Assembly: GCA_027624035.1 (NCBI GenBank)
Contig: JAQBUI010000033.1
Coordinates: forward strand, 1-44,542
Direction: 5' to 3'
Length of the DNA stretch: 44,542 bases
From: Pseudomonadota bacterium
GTDB taxonomy: Bacteria; Pseudomonadota; Gammaproteobacteria; Pseudomonadales; Azotimanducaceae
The notes under the pieces are model-generated. The model was given only the letters and a program-made list of their open reading frames with translations. It was not told the origin of the DNA and searched no databases. The position numbers and the translations under genes were made by a program. Positions 37,359-44,542 of this stretch are shown piece after piece. The first letter of the stretch is position 1. The number at the start of each line of letters is the position of its first letter.

Positions 37359-37643
37359 TCAGGCGGCCTGTTCAGAACCCGACTCAGCCGCGGCGGCCTC
37401 GGCCTTGCGATGGGCCTTGATCAGAGACCTCACGCGATCCGAGGGCTGAGCGCCCAGTCGAACCCAGTAGTCATAGCGATCTACGTCGATCCTGGACGTT
37501 TCCTCGGCACCGCGGGCGCCCGGGTTATAAAAACCAAGTCGCTCGACAAAGCTGGAATCTCGAGCTCGACGCCGGTCGGCAACAGTGATGTGGTAAAAGG
37601 GCCGCTTCTTGCTGCCAGCTCTCGCCAGGCGAATAGTAACCAT
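37359..37643 (-). CDS. rpsP: 30S ribosomal protein S16
   Basis: S16 is an early-binding assembly protein of the 30S body. The 94-residue protein starts [19 protein letters not shown] and has the family stretch [20 protein letters not shown], then [18 protein letters not shown], and a short alanine/glutamate tail. TAAGGA lies about 6 nt before the ATG. It opens the rpsP-rimM-trmD-rplS set. A TTGACA in the 148-bp upstream spacer lacks a matching -10, so I cannot fix a promoter. Confidence 0.98.
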   Translation of the reverse strand: MVTIRLARAGSKKRPFYHITVADRRRARDSSFVERLGFYNPGARGAEETSRIDVDRYDYWVRLGAQPSDRVRSLIKAHRKAEAAAAESGSEQAA

Positions 37644-37791
37644 CTAATTTCCTTACAAAATTTGTTTTGGTGCACTTATCGTGATGGATATGTCAATCCC
37701 AACCAACCGGCACCCGTCAGCCTGGTAAGGCCACCAAAAGGGGGCGTATCTTAAGGGAAAGTTACGGGCCTTTCAAACGCTTATCGGCCGC

Positions 37792-39162
37792 CTATCTTCC
37801 CGGTACTCGGCCAGGCGACTGCATCATTCCGCCCATACCACGCATCATGTTTGCCATGCCGCCTTTTTTGGTCAGCCTTTTCATCATCTTCTGCATCTGT
37901 TTGTGCTGTTTGAGCAGCCTATTCAGGTCCTGGATCTGGGTACCCGAGCCCATCGTAATGCGCTTCTTGCGAGAGCCGTTGATGCTGTCGGGGTAACGTC
38001 GCTCGCCGGGCGTCATGGAGTTGATGATAGCTTCCATCTGGGAGAATTGCCGATCATTGACCTTCTCCTGCACTGCCGCGGACATGTTTCCCATACCGGG
38101 CATCTTGTCCATCATGGAGGTCAGCCCGCCCATGTTGTTCATCTGCTGAATCTGGTCTCGAAAATCCTCAAGATCAAACCGCTTACCCTTCTTGATCTTG
38201 TCGGCCAGCTTCTTTGCTTTTTTGCGATCAACCTTCTGTTCTGCTTCCTCGATCAGGGACAGCACATCGCCCATACCCAGAATACGGCTTGCGATCCGAT
38301 CCGGGTGGAAGGCATCCAGGGCATCGATGGTCTCCCCCACCGCCATGAACTTGATGGGCTTGCCGGTAATAGACCGAACCGACAGTGCCGCCCCGCCTCG
38401 GGCATCACCATCTGCCTTGGTCAGGATGACGCCGGTCAGCGGTAATACTTCATTGAAGGAACGCGCCGTATTCGCTGCATCCTGGCCGGTCATGGCATCC
38501 ACGACGAACAGGGTCTCTACCGGATCAACATTCTGATGCAGCACCCGGATCTCGTCCATCATCTCCTGGTCGACGTGCAGCCGCCCGGCGGTGTCGACGA
38601 TCAGCACGTCCACAAACTGCTTGCGCGCGGCCGCGAGCGCGTCTCGGGCAATATCAAGGGGCTTCTGGGATGGGTCGCTGTCAAAGAACTCTGCACCGGC
38701 GTCTGCGGCCAGCGTGCGCAGCTGGTCGATGGCGGCGGGACGATAGACGTCGGTGCTGACCAGCATCACCTTCTTTTTCTCCCGACGTTTCAGCCAGTTT
38801 GCCAGCTTGGCTGCCGAAGTGGTCTTGCCAGCACCCTGCAGGCCGGCAAGCAGTACCACTGCGGGGGGCACCACATTGAGATCAAGCGAACCGGACTCCT
38901 CACCCATGACCCGGGTCAGTTCATCGTTCACGATCTTGACGAACACCTGGCCCGGCGACAGGCTCGCAGTGACCTCCTGCCCCACGGCCCGCTGGCGCAC
39001 CTGTTCAATGAAGTCCTTGACCACCGGCAATGCGACGTCAGCTTCCAGCAGGGCCATGCGGACTTCCCGCAAGGTTTCCTGAATATTGTCCTCGGTCAGC
39101 CGCGACCGGCCGGTAATATTGGACAGCGTGGCGCTGAGTCTTTCTGTCAGTGAATCAAACAC
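37792..39162 (-). CDS. ffh: Signal recognition particle protein Ffh
   Basis: Ffh binds 4.5S RNA and signal sequences of nascent inner-membrane proteins. The protein has an N domain (MFDSLTERLSATLSNITGRS), a GTPase domain with G1 LLAGLQGAGKTTSAAKL, DTAGRLHVD and TKADGDARGGAAL, and a Met-rich M domain ending MMKRLTKKGGMANMMRGMGG. The frame is open to 39321, but the first 53 codons cover spacer and repeat DNA. The GTG at 39162 gives the universal start (M/V)FDSL and 456 residues, with AAGGG just upstream. The gene is divergent from ypjD. Confidence 0.97.
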   Translation of the reverse strand: MFDSLTERLSATLSNITGRSRLTEDNIQETLREVRMALLEADVALPVVKDFIEQVRQRAVGQEVTASLSPGQVFVKIVNDELTRVMGEESGSLDLNVVPPAVVLLAGLQGAGKTTSAAKLANWLKRREKKKVMLVSTDVYRPAAIDQLRTLAADAGAEFFDSDPSQKPLDIARDALAAARKQFVDVLIVDTAGRLHVDQEMMDEIRVLHQNVDPVETLFVVDAMTGQDAANTARSFNEVLPLTGVILTKADGDARGGAALSVRSITGKPIKFMAVGETIDALDAFHPDRIASRILGMGDVLSLIEEAEQKVDRKKAKKLADKIKKGKRFDLEDFRDQIQQMNNMGGLTSMMDKMPGMGNMSAAVQEKVNDRQFSQMEAIINSMTPGERRYPDSINGSRKKRITMGSGTQIQDLNRLLKQHKQMQKMMKRLTKKGGMANMMRGMGGMMQSPGRVPGR

Positions 39163-39208
39163 AGCCCTTGGAGCTCCCTTTTTTGTGAACGATATATGCG
39201 AACTGCAG

Positions 39209-39232
39209 ATTATAGCGTATCGACAAGATACG
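39209..39232 (-). promoter_or_regulatory. Candidate ffh promoter with adjoining inverted repeat
   Basis: On the minus strand a perfect TATAAT (39214-39209) lies about 47 nt before the ffh GTG. The -35 is poor. An inverted repeat, CGTATC-TTGTC-GATACG (39232-39216), occupies the spacer, where a regulator could compete with polymerase. Confidence 0.45.
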
Positions 39233-39266
39233 TTCCTGACAACGATCCCGGCATACCTCGGGCCTT

Positions 39267-39441
39267 TCATGGAAGTTCTGGCCGCACGCTGTGCCGTCCG
39301 GAAAACTTCCCGGCACGACAACGGCGTGCCGAGCCGGGCACGCTGAGGGCTCTTTCATGTAGTTCTGGCCGCACGCTGTGCCGTCCGGAAAACTTCCCGG
39401 CACGACAACGGCGTGCCGACCCGGGCACGCTGAGGGCTCTT
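39267..39441. repeat. Two nearly identical tandem copies of the ~87-bp repeat
   Basis: Copy 1 (39267-39353) and copy 2 (39354-39441) differ at only a few positions, so the duplication is recent. Orientation is opposite to the rpoE array. Each contains GGCACG-N-CGTGCC and GGAAGTT/AACTTCC inverted repeats; copy 2 has lost part of the first arm. They sit in the divergent ffh-ypjD control region, upstream of any ffh promoter at 39209. Confidence 0.92.
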
Positions 39442-39443
39442 GC

Positions 39444-39489
39444 GACACAACAGGGCCGCTCTCTTGTGGCGGCGGCCCGATTGTGTGTC
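39444..39489. repeat. Imperfect inverted repeat in the ypjD leader
   Basis: GACACAACAGGGCCGC (39444-39459) pairs imperfectly with GCGGCCCGATTGTGTGTC (39472-39489): 7 bp of GGGCCGC/GCGGCCC and the outer GACACA/TGTGTC. It lies between the repeat pair and the ypjD start and could be a leader hairpin or an operator. Confidence 0.5.
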
Positions 39490-39524
39490 ACAATAGCGCC
39501 TCGCGCTTGTGTAGAGGCCAACTG

Positions 39525-40310
39525 ATGAGCCCCGTCATACCCGGATCTGTCGCCATATTGCTGTATCTGGTGGGCGCCGGGATTCAGTTCCGGGCCGGAC
39601 AGCATCGAAGCCCGCCGGTGGTAGTACTGGCGACCCTGGGCATCGTGCTGCACGGCCTGACGAGCTGGCTTGTGCTGGTGACCGAGCAGGGGCTGGACCT
39701 TGGCCTGTACCCGATGCTGTCGCTATCCATGCTGATGGTGGCCATCATTGTGCTGCTCAGCAGCCTGCGCCGACCGGTGCACAGCCTCTTTATCGTGATC
39801 TTCCCCATCTGTGCGGTCACAATAGCCCTCGAACTACTGCTGCAGGGCGCCTATACCCCTCGCGATATCACCGGCAGCATCGGTCTGCACATCACGCTGT
39901 CCATCGTGGCCTATGGACTGCTCGCCGTCGCCGCCATGCAGGCGGCGGTACTGTCCTTCGGTGACTATGAGCTCAAGCATCACAACCTCGAGATCATGAA
40001 GCGTTTGCCGCCGCTCGAAACCATGGATGCACTGCTGTTTGAACTCCTGGGTGCGGGTCTGATCGTACTGAGCCTTGCCATCGGCACGGGGTTCATCTTC
40101 CTTGACGACATCAGGGGGCCTGGCCTGGTCCATCATACTGTCATTACCCTGGCCGCCTGGATCGTGTTCGCGGTGCTGATCTGGGGGCGGGTCAAACTGG
40201 GCTGGCGGGGTGCCATCGCATCCCGCTGGACGCTTTCAGGGTTTGCACTGCTGGCGCTCGGTTATTTCGGCAGCAAACTGGTGATGGAGGTCATTCTCGG
40301 CGGAGTCTGA
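39525..40310 (+). CDS. ypjD: CcsA-like inner-membrane protein YpjD
   Basis: This 261-residue integral membrane protein is of the cytochrome c assembly (CcsA/CcmC-like) family, found next to ffh in many proteobacteria. About seven to eight hydrophobic segments are visible, including VAILLYLVGAGIQF, VVVLATLGIVLHGLTSWLVL, SLFIVIFPICAVTIALELLL, IVAYGLLAVAAMQAAVLSF and ALLALGYFGSKLVMEVIL. The conserved histidine-bearing blocks are GLHITLSIVAYG and LVHHTVITLAAWIVFA. ATG 39525 has GAGG 8 nt upstream; the longer frame to 39378 covers repeat DNA. Its role in E. coli is unsettled, with links to the CorB-type protein also present here. Confidence 0.93.
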   Translation: MSPVIPGSVAILLYLVGAGIQFRAGQHRSPPVVVLATLGIVLHGLTSWLVLVTEQGLDLGLYPMLSLSMLMVAIIVLLSSLRRPVHSLFIVIFPICAVTIALELLLQGAYTPRDITGSIGLHITLSIVAYGLLAVAAMQAAVLSFGDYELKHHNLEIMKRLPPLETMDALLFELLGAGLIVLSLAIGTGFIFLDDIRGPGLVHHTVITLAAWIVFAVLIWGRVKLGWRGAIASRWTLSGFALLALGYFGSKLVMEVILGGV

Positions 40311-40388
40311 AGGCTCCAGGCACTGATCAACAGCAACCGAAAGCCAACATGAGGAGCTTTCATGACGATACAAGCCATTGCCACAACC

Positions 40389-40480
40389 AGCAGCCCGGCG
40401 CGCGCCCGTGCCAGGCACACCGCAGTCCTGCCGGGAAGTATGCCAGACTCCCACTGTGCAGGGCCGGAACTTCCATGAAA
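40389..40480. repeat. Single copy of the ~87-bp repeat at the start of the PhyH gene
   Basis: From agcagcccggcgcgcgcccg, through gtgccaggcacaccgcagtc, ctgccgggaagt and actgtgcagggccggaactt, to ccatgaaag, the blocks match the rpoE-upstream copies in the same orientation. The ATG within its end (aacttccATGAaa, 40475) is the likely start codon of the next gene. Confidence 0.85.
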
Positions 40481-41407
40481 GGTCTGCCATCAGCCACCCA
40501 CGACCTCGATGTCGCGAGGCAGGACATGGATCAGCATGGCTATTGCCTGCTGGCCGATGCCCTCATGCCACAGCAGGTCAGCGCCCTGCGCGGCCGATTG
40601 CTCGCCCAGGTTCGGGCCGAATCGGAGCGCGGTGTTGCCTATCATTTGCCCGACAAAAAACAGCTGGTCAAATTCCTGATCAATAAGGGCAAGCCCTTTC
40701 GTGACATCCTGCTGCATCGGGACCTTCACGACATCATCAGGCACGTGCTGGGCGAAGCCTATCTGCTGTCATCGTACAACGGCCACATCGCTCACCCCGG
40801 TGGCAGCACGGCATTTCATACGGATCAGTTCTGGATGCCGCCGCCAACCAACGAACAAAAGCAAACCGTAATCCGCCCCGGGTCCATCACACGCGCCGGC
40901 AACCGCGGGCATCATGTCGGCGGCGAGAGCCTGATCGAGCCGACTGTCATTGCACCGGCCGTGGTCTGCAACGCCATGTGGATGCTTGATGACTTCACTC
41001 CGGATAACGGCGCAACCATCGTGGTGCCGGGCAGCCACCTCTCCGGGCGCCAGCCAGACCATGACCTGGATACCGATGCGAACTGGGTGCCTGCAGTGGC
41101 GCCAGCCGGGTCGGTCGTCATCTTTGAAGGGCGCACCTGGCATTCAACGGGTGCCAATGTCAGCGGCCGGACGCGCATCGGCCTGACCACCAACTTTTGC
41201 TCCTGGCAGTTCCGTCAGCAGGAGAATTTCCTGCTTGGTACCTCGCCTCAAGTCCTTGCCGAAGCATCGGAAGACCTGCTGGCGTTGATCGGCTTTCGCG
41301 CCTGGCAGGGCTATGGCGGATACGAGAACCACGGAGACTGGGTACGGCGCGGCGAATATGCGCTGGGAGAACTTGAACCAACAAGCGATGGGGAAGACAC
41401 ATCATGA
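40475..41407 (+). CDS. Phytanoyl-CoA dioxygenase (PhyH) family protein
   Basis: The protein is a non-haem Fe(II)/2-oxoglutarate oxygenase of the PhyH family, which hydroxylates varied small molecules. In 310 residues the metal ligands are HTD in TAFHTDQFWMPPP and the distal His in GRTWHSTGANVSGRTRIGL, whose following Arg would bind 2-oxoglutarate. Other blocks: DQHGYCLLADALMP near the N-terminus, AMWMLDDFTPDNGATIVVPGSH in the core. ATG 40475 lies inside a repeat copy; ATG 40526 (MDQHGYC) is an alternative. It overlaps the following amidohydrolase by 4 bp (ATGA). The true substrate is unknown. Confidence 0.88.
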   Translation: MKGLPSATHDLDVARQDMDQHGYCLLADALMPQQVSALRGRLLAQVRAESERGVAYHLPDKKQLVKFLINKGKPFRDILLHRDLHDIIRHVLGEAYLLSSYNGHIAHPGGSTAFHTDQFWMPPPTNEQKQTVIRPGSITRAGNRGHHVGGESLIEPTVIAPAVVCNAMWMLDDFTPDNGATIVVPGSHLSGRQPDHDLDTDANWVPAVAPAGSVVIFEGRTWHSTGANVSGRTRIGLTTNFCSWQFRQQENFLLGTSPQVLAEASEDLLALIGFRAWQGYGGYENHGDWVRRGEYALGELEPTSDGEDTS

Positions 41408-42426
41408 GCCATGCGGCAAATCAATCGATTGAAACCTGGCAGTCAAAGGAATCACCCGAAGAAGTGCTGGAACCCGACCTGCCCATCGTCGACCCTCATC
41501 ATCATCTGTGGGACCTGCGTAGAATCGACTGGGAACCCAATGCCAGTTTCGAGCAGAAGGTCTACCTCTGCGAAGAGATCATGGACGACATCGACACCGC
41601 TGGCCACAACGTGGTGCAGACAGTCTTCGCCCAGTGCGGGGCCTTTTATCGAGCGGATGGGCCCGAGGAAATGCGCTGTGTCGGCGAGACTGAATTCGTC
41701 CATGGCATCGTCGCCATGAGCCGGTCGGGGCTGTACGGACCTGTTCGCCTCTGCACCGGGATTTTCGGTACCGCTGATCTGCGCCCGGGCAGGAAGTCAG
41801 AAGCCGTGCTGCTGGCACATCTTCAGGCTTCCGAGAACTTTCGAGGCATCCGCAGCAGTTTCCCGGGCGATCTCAACCGTGACTTTCTCGACGGCTATGC
41901 CCTGCTGGCAAAGCACCAGCTCAGCTTTGACAATTATTCGCCCGACTTCGAGCGCCTGCCAACCCTGGCAAAACTGGCCGGCATACAACCGGACGTCACC
42001 GTCATCGTGAACCACCTGGGCGGCCGGGTGGACCCCGGGGCAGACAAAGCGACACGGACGAAATGGCGAGACAGCATCAATGCAATTGCTGCCTGCCCTA
42101 ACGCCGTCATGAAGGTCGGCGGCGCCCAACAGCGGGTCGGGCCCTGGGAGCCACCGTTTCATATGCACCAGCGCGCAACCCCAATGGGATCAGAGGAACT
42201 GTGTGAACTGCTCTATCCCTACTACAGCCACGTGATCGACGCCTTCGGCCCGGACCGCTGCATGTTCGAGAGCAACTTTCCTGTCGACAAGGAGTGCGTG
42301 TCGTACCGGACCCTGTGGAATCTGTTCAAGCGCATCGCGACAAAAGCGGGACTCAGCGAGAGCGAAAAGACGGCCATGTTCAGCGGTACAGCGGCACGCG
42401 CATACCGACTGCCCGACATCAGCTAA
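41404..42426 (+). CDS. Amidohydrolase-family (TIM-barrel) hydrolase
   Basis: The 340-residue protein belongs to the amidohydrolase-2 group (lactonases, decarboxylases). It opens with the metal-binding IVDPHHHLWDLRRIDW, has NFRGIRSSF, a histidine in VTVIVNHLGGRVDPG and the late aspartate/asparagine region GPDRCMFESNFPVDKECVSY, where an Asp is more usual, and ends FSGTAARAYRL. The similarity is strongest to the L-fuconolactonase/sulfomuconolactonase-like members. It is translationally coupled to the PhyH gene, so the two probably act on the same small molecule: oxygenation followed by hydrolysis (inference). Confidence 0.87.
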   Translation: MSHAANQSIETWQSKESPEEVLEPDLPIVDPHHHLWDLRRIDWEPNASFEQKVYLCEEIMDDIDTAGHNVVQTVFAQCGAFYRADGPEEMRCVGETEFVHGIVAMSRSGLYGPVRLCTGIFGTADLRPGRKSEAVLLAHLQASENFRGIRSSFPGDLNRDFLDGYALLAKHQLSFDNYSPDFERLPTLAKLAGIQPDVTVIVNHLGGRVDPGADKATRTKWRDSINAIAACPNAVMKVGGAQQRVGPWEPPFHMHQRATPMGSEELCELLYPYYSHVIDAFGPDRCMFESNFPVDKECVSYRTLWNLFKRIATKAGLSESEKTAMFSGTAARAYRLPDIS

Positions 42427-42515
42427 CCGGAATTGTGTTCAATAGCAACTCTTGACACAAATCCGGCATATCCGATACAACGGGTGTCCGATTATCTGAA
42501 GGGGGGCCACCATCG

Positions 42516-43781
42516 TTGGACGAGCCGTCAATAGGCGCGTTATCCACCTCGATAGGGGTTCTGGTCTTGCTCTCCGCCTATTTCTCCAGTTCAGAAACCG
42601 CGATGATGCGGCTCAACCGGTTTCGGCTGAAGCATCTTGCCAATGAGGGCCACAGCGGTGCCCGCAAAGCGCACCGCCTGCTCAAACGGCCGGACCGGCT
42701 CCTGAGCCTCATTCTGATTGGCAACAATCTGGTGAATTTCACCGCAGCATCGCTCTCGACGCTGCTGGTGATTCAATTGCTGGGAGAACACAATCTTGCG
42801 GTGGCACCGATCGCCTGTACCATCGTATTCCTGATCTTTGCCGAGGTCGCTCCCAAGACCCTGGCAGAGGCCTATCCCGAAAAAATAGCGCTGCCATCCG
42901 CTTACATCCTGCAGCCCCTGATGTCCGTCGGCTGGCCGATCGTTGAGTTGGTCAATCGGCTTGCCAATGCCTTTCTCAGGCTGATCGGGTTTCGCCAGGA
43001 GGTCAATACGAGCGACCATCTGTCTCACGAGGAATTGCGAACGGTGGTCTACGAAGGCGCCCATATTGCCGAGCGGCCCCAGGGCATGATGCTTGGCGTA
43101 CTCGATCTCAACAAGGTCACCGTGAACGACATCATGGTGCCGAGAACAGAGATCGAGGGTATCGATATCGACGACGAGATTGACGAGATCATTCGACGCG
43201 TGCGCTCGACCCAGCACACCCGGATTCCGGTCTACAAAGAGGACATCGACAAGGTCATTGGCATGCTGCACCTGCGCAAGGCCGCTCGATTCCTGACCCA
43301 GGCCGATGACCTGACCAAGGCCGCGATCCTGCAGGAGACCGACGAGCCCTATTTCGTACCCGAGAACACACCGCTGCAGACACAGCTCGTGAACTTCCAG
43401 CAGATCAAGGAGCGGATTGGCCTGGTGGTCGACGAATACGGGGACATCCAGGGCATCGTGACCATGGAGGACATCCTTGAGGAAATCGTTGGCGAGTTCA
43501 CCACCGACCTGGCCGGTACGAACGTCAACATTCACCCTGGCGACGACGGCTCCCATCTGATCGACGGCAGCACGCAAATCCGCCAGATCAACCGGACCCT
43601 CGCCTGGGAGCTTCCGGTCAGCGGTCCCAAGACGCTGAGCGGCTTGATCATCGAGCAACTGCAGAGCATTCCGGACTCAAACTGTTGCATCAAGATTGAC
43701 GACTATCGAATTGAAATCATCCAGATTCAGGAAAACATGATCAAAACCGCTCGATTGTCGCGGGAAGGCGAGCCGTTTTAG
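42516..43781 (+). CDS. corB: CorB/CorC-type (HlyC/CorC, DUF21-CBS) membrane protein
   Basis: The 421-residue protein has the CNNM/CorB layout linked to Mg2+ (or Co2+) transport: a DUF21 membrane domain with SAYFSSSETAMMRLNRFRLK and three helices, a paired CBS domain (VNDIMVPRTEIEGIDIDDEI; LVVDEYGDIQGIVTMEDILE) and a C-terminal CorC_HlyC domain (HLIDGSTQIRQINRTLAWEL). The start is TTG at 42516, with an AAGGGGGG block upstream; it aligns with known N-termini, and no ATG would keep the first helix. In E. coli the homologue (yfjD) follows ypjD directly. Confidence 0.93.
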   Translation: MDEPSIGALSTSIGVLVLLSAYFSSSETAMMRLNRFRLKHLANEGHSGARKAHRLLKRPDRLLSLILIGNNLVNFTAASLSTLLVIQLLGEHNLAVAPIACTIVFLIFAEVAPKTLAEAYPEKIALPSAYILQPLMSVGWPIVELVNRLANAFLRLIGFRQEVNTSDHLSHEELRTVVYEGAHIAERPQGMMLGVLDLNKVTVNDIMVPRTEIEGIDIDDEIDEIIRRVRSTQHTRIPVYKEDIDKVIGMLHLRKAARFLTQADDLTKAAILQETDEPYFVPENTPLQTQLVNFQQIKERIGLVVDEYGDIQGIVTMEDILEEIVGEFTTDLAGTNVNIHPGDDGSHLIDGSTQIRQINRTLAWELPVSGPKTLSGLIIEQLQSIPDSNCCIKIDDYRIEIIQIQENMIKTARLSREGEPF

Positions 43782-43785
43782 CCTG

Positions 43786-43873
43786 TCATGGAAGTTCACT
43801 GACAGGAGGTGCCAGCGTGAGCACTTTCTTGCGCGACTACGGCGCGCCTGACACGGGCACGCTCATGGCTGTT
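43786..43873. repeat. Diverged copy of the ~87-bp repeat between corB and leuA
   Basis: tcatggaagttcactg, then gtgccagcgtgagc, gcgcgactacggcgcgcctg and acacgggcacgctcatggctgtt match the family in the 39267 orientation. It begins 4 bp after the corB stop. Its last bases start a perfect small hairpin, ggctgtt-aaac-aacagcc (43867-43884). Confidence 0.8.
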
Positions 43874-43931
43874 AAACAACAGCCAGTGCCAGGGAACCCC
43901 GCAATCACATCTCTCAGAGGTCCCCGGCACT
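43867..43931. terminator. Possible bidirectional hairpin region between corB and leuA
   Basis: Two structures lie between these convergent genes: the perfect 7-bp stem ggctgtt-aaac-aacagcc (43867-43884), and AGTGCCAGGGA (43885-43895) pairing with TCCCCGGCACT (43921-43931) with one mismatch. Neither has a T-run, so a terminator role is only likely from position. Confidence 0.4.
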
Positions 43932-43947
43932 CGGCTGGTGTCTCAGG

Positions 43948-44542
43948 CTACCGCTGTGACCACCTGCGGTTGATGGCGGCGACGATCGAGTTGAACGCGG
44001 CGGTGATCGTGTTCTGGCTGATGCCCACCCCGTAGAACTTGCTGTCGTCCTCGTCACTGATGGACAGAATGCAGATGGCCTGAGCCTCCTTGCCCTCCTT
44101 CAGCGCATACTCCTGGTAGTCCACCACGTTGAGCGGCTCGTTCAAGGTCTTGACCATGCCATCCACAAACGCGTCGATGGGGCCGGAACCCTCCCCCGAG
44201 ACGGTGATCCTGTTCTCCGCCACCATGATGTTCGCCACGCACTCCTCGGCGCCATCGGGGCGGGAGCGGACCTGATAGTCGATCAGCTTGTAGGGACCGT
44301 CCACCTCGATGAACTCTGACACAAAGGCCTGCCAGATCTCTTCCGGTTTGAGTTCGCCCTCGCGTGCCTCGGACAACGCCTGAACGATCGGCGAGAATTC
44401 CACCAGCAGGGCCCGCGGCAGCGTGACACCGAAGTAGTTCTCCAGGATGAAGGCAACGCCCCCCTTCCCGGACTGACTGTTGACACGAACGGTTTCCCGG
44501 TAGGAGCCACCCACATCGGCCGGGTCTATCGGCAGGTAGGGT
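43948..44542 (-). CDS. leuA: 2-isopropylmalate synthase, C-terminal part (cut by window edge)
   Basis: LeuA condenses acetyl-CoA with 2-oxoisovalerate in leucine synthesis. Only the last 198 codons are present; the frame stays open to the window edge. Visible are the end of the catalytic region (YLPIDPADVGGSYRETVRVN, then SQSGKGGVAFILENYFG) and the leucine-binding regulatory domain (SEFIEVDGPYKLIDYQVRS, ENRITVSGEGSGPIDAFVDG, and GVGISQNTITAAFNSIVAAIN). This type, with EFIEVDGPYKL, resembles the long leuA form of Pseudomonas and actinobacteria. It converges on corB. Confidence 0.95.
   Translation of the reverse strand, partial: PYLPIDPADVGGSYRETVRVNSQSGKGGVAFILENYFGVTLPRALLVEFSPIVQALSEAREGELKPEEIWQAFVSEFIEVDGPYKLIDYQVRSRPDGAEECVANIMVAENRITVSGEGSGPIDAFVDGMVKTLNEPLNVVDYQEYALKEGKEAQAICILSISDEDDSKFYGVGISQNTITAAFNSIVAAINRRWSQR

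Noticed and set aside
39155..39448. Open frame encoding a twice-repeated peptide (PGSFPDGTACGQN) between ffh and ypjD
   Set aside because: It results from the two repeat copies lacking stops; it overlaps the ffh control region and has no supported start.
42591..43658. 355-codon minus-strand frame opposite corB
   Set aside because: Shadow of corB; no motif of its own.

Overview
The window is a dense, single-copy stretch of a gammaproteobacterial chromosome. The evidence is gene order: rpoE-rseA-rseB-rseC-degP, lepA-lepB-rnc-era-recO-acpS, ffh-rpsP-rimM-trmD-rplS, xerD-dsbC, hom-recJ-prfB-lysS, sdhE-ygfX divergent from ygfZ, and cysM-rlmD-relA divergent from a barA-like gene. The arrangement is closest to that of Pseudomonas and other non-enteric gammaproteobacteria, but several expected members are missing. 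I cannot name the genus. No tRNA, rRNA, CRISPR array, prophage or transposase gene was seen.

Layout. 1-7.5 kb: a short tandem repeat array running into the 3' end of adk, then relA, rlmD and cysM on the minus strand, and a divergent BarA-type sensor protein. 7.5-13.2 kb: minus-strand operon lepA-lepB-DUF4845-rnc-era-recO-acpS, in which pdxJ is absent. 13.2-17.8 kb: the envelope-stress operon rpoE-rseA-rseB-rseC-degP, preceded by a 470-bp array of five degenerate copies of an ~87-bp repeat. 17.9-22.9 kb: nadB, a metallophosphoesterase, ygfX/sdhE, ygfZ and a HAD phosphatase. 22.86-23.95 kb: a streptomycin/hydroxyurea-kinase-like gene bracketed by two copies of a 42-bp perfect palindrome. 24-39.2 kb: a long minus-strand run of housekeeping genes (ffh, rpsP, rimM, trmD, rplS, xerD, dsbC, alaC, hom, recJ, prfB with its programmed frameshift, lysS, ung, mmsA). 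39.5-43.8 kb: plus-strand ypjD and corB, usually neighbours, separated here by a PhyH dioxygenase and an amidohydrolase. 43.9-44.5 kb: the 3' end of leuA, cut by the window edge.

The genes serve translation and ribosome assembly (rpsP, rimM, trmD, rplS, prfB, lysS, lepA, era, rnc, rlmD), protein export (ffh, lepB), envelope stress (rpoE regulon core, dsbC), DNA repair (recO, recJ, ung), stress signalling (relA) and amino-acid/cofactor metabolism (cysM, hom, alaC, leuA, nadB).

The least ordinary content is non-coding or degenerate. (1) A dispersed ~87-bp double-hairpin repeat family has at least nine full-length copies, five of them in tandem in the presumed leader of rpoE; its 15-nt end motif is also expanded by itself downstream of adk and upstream of rpoE. 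(2) A palindrome flanks a kinase gene and supplies the stop codons and C-terminal tails of two convergent genes. (3) The BarA homologue has lost its phospho-accepting histidine and ATP-binding boxes but keeps intact receiver and HPt domains.
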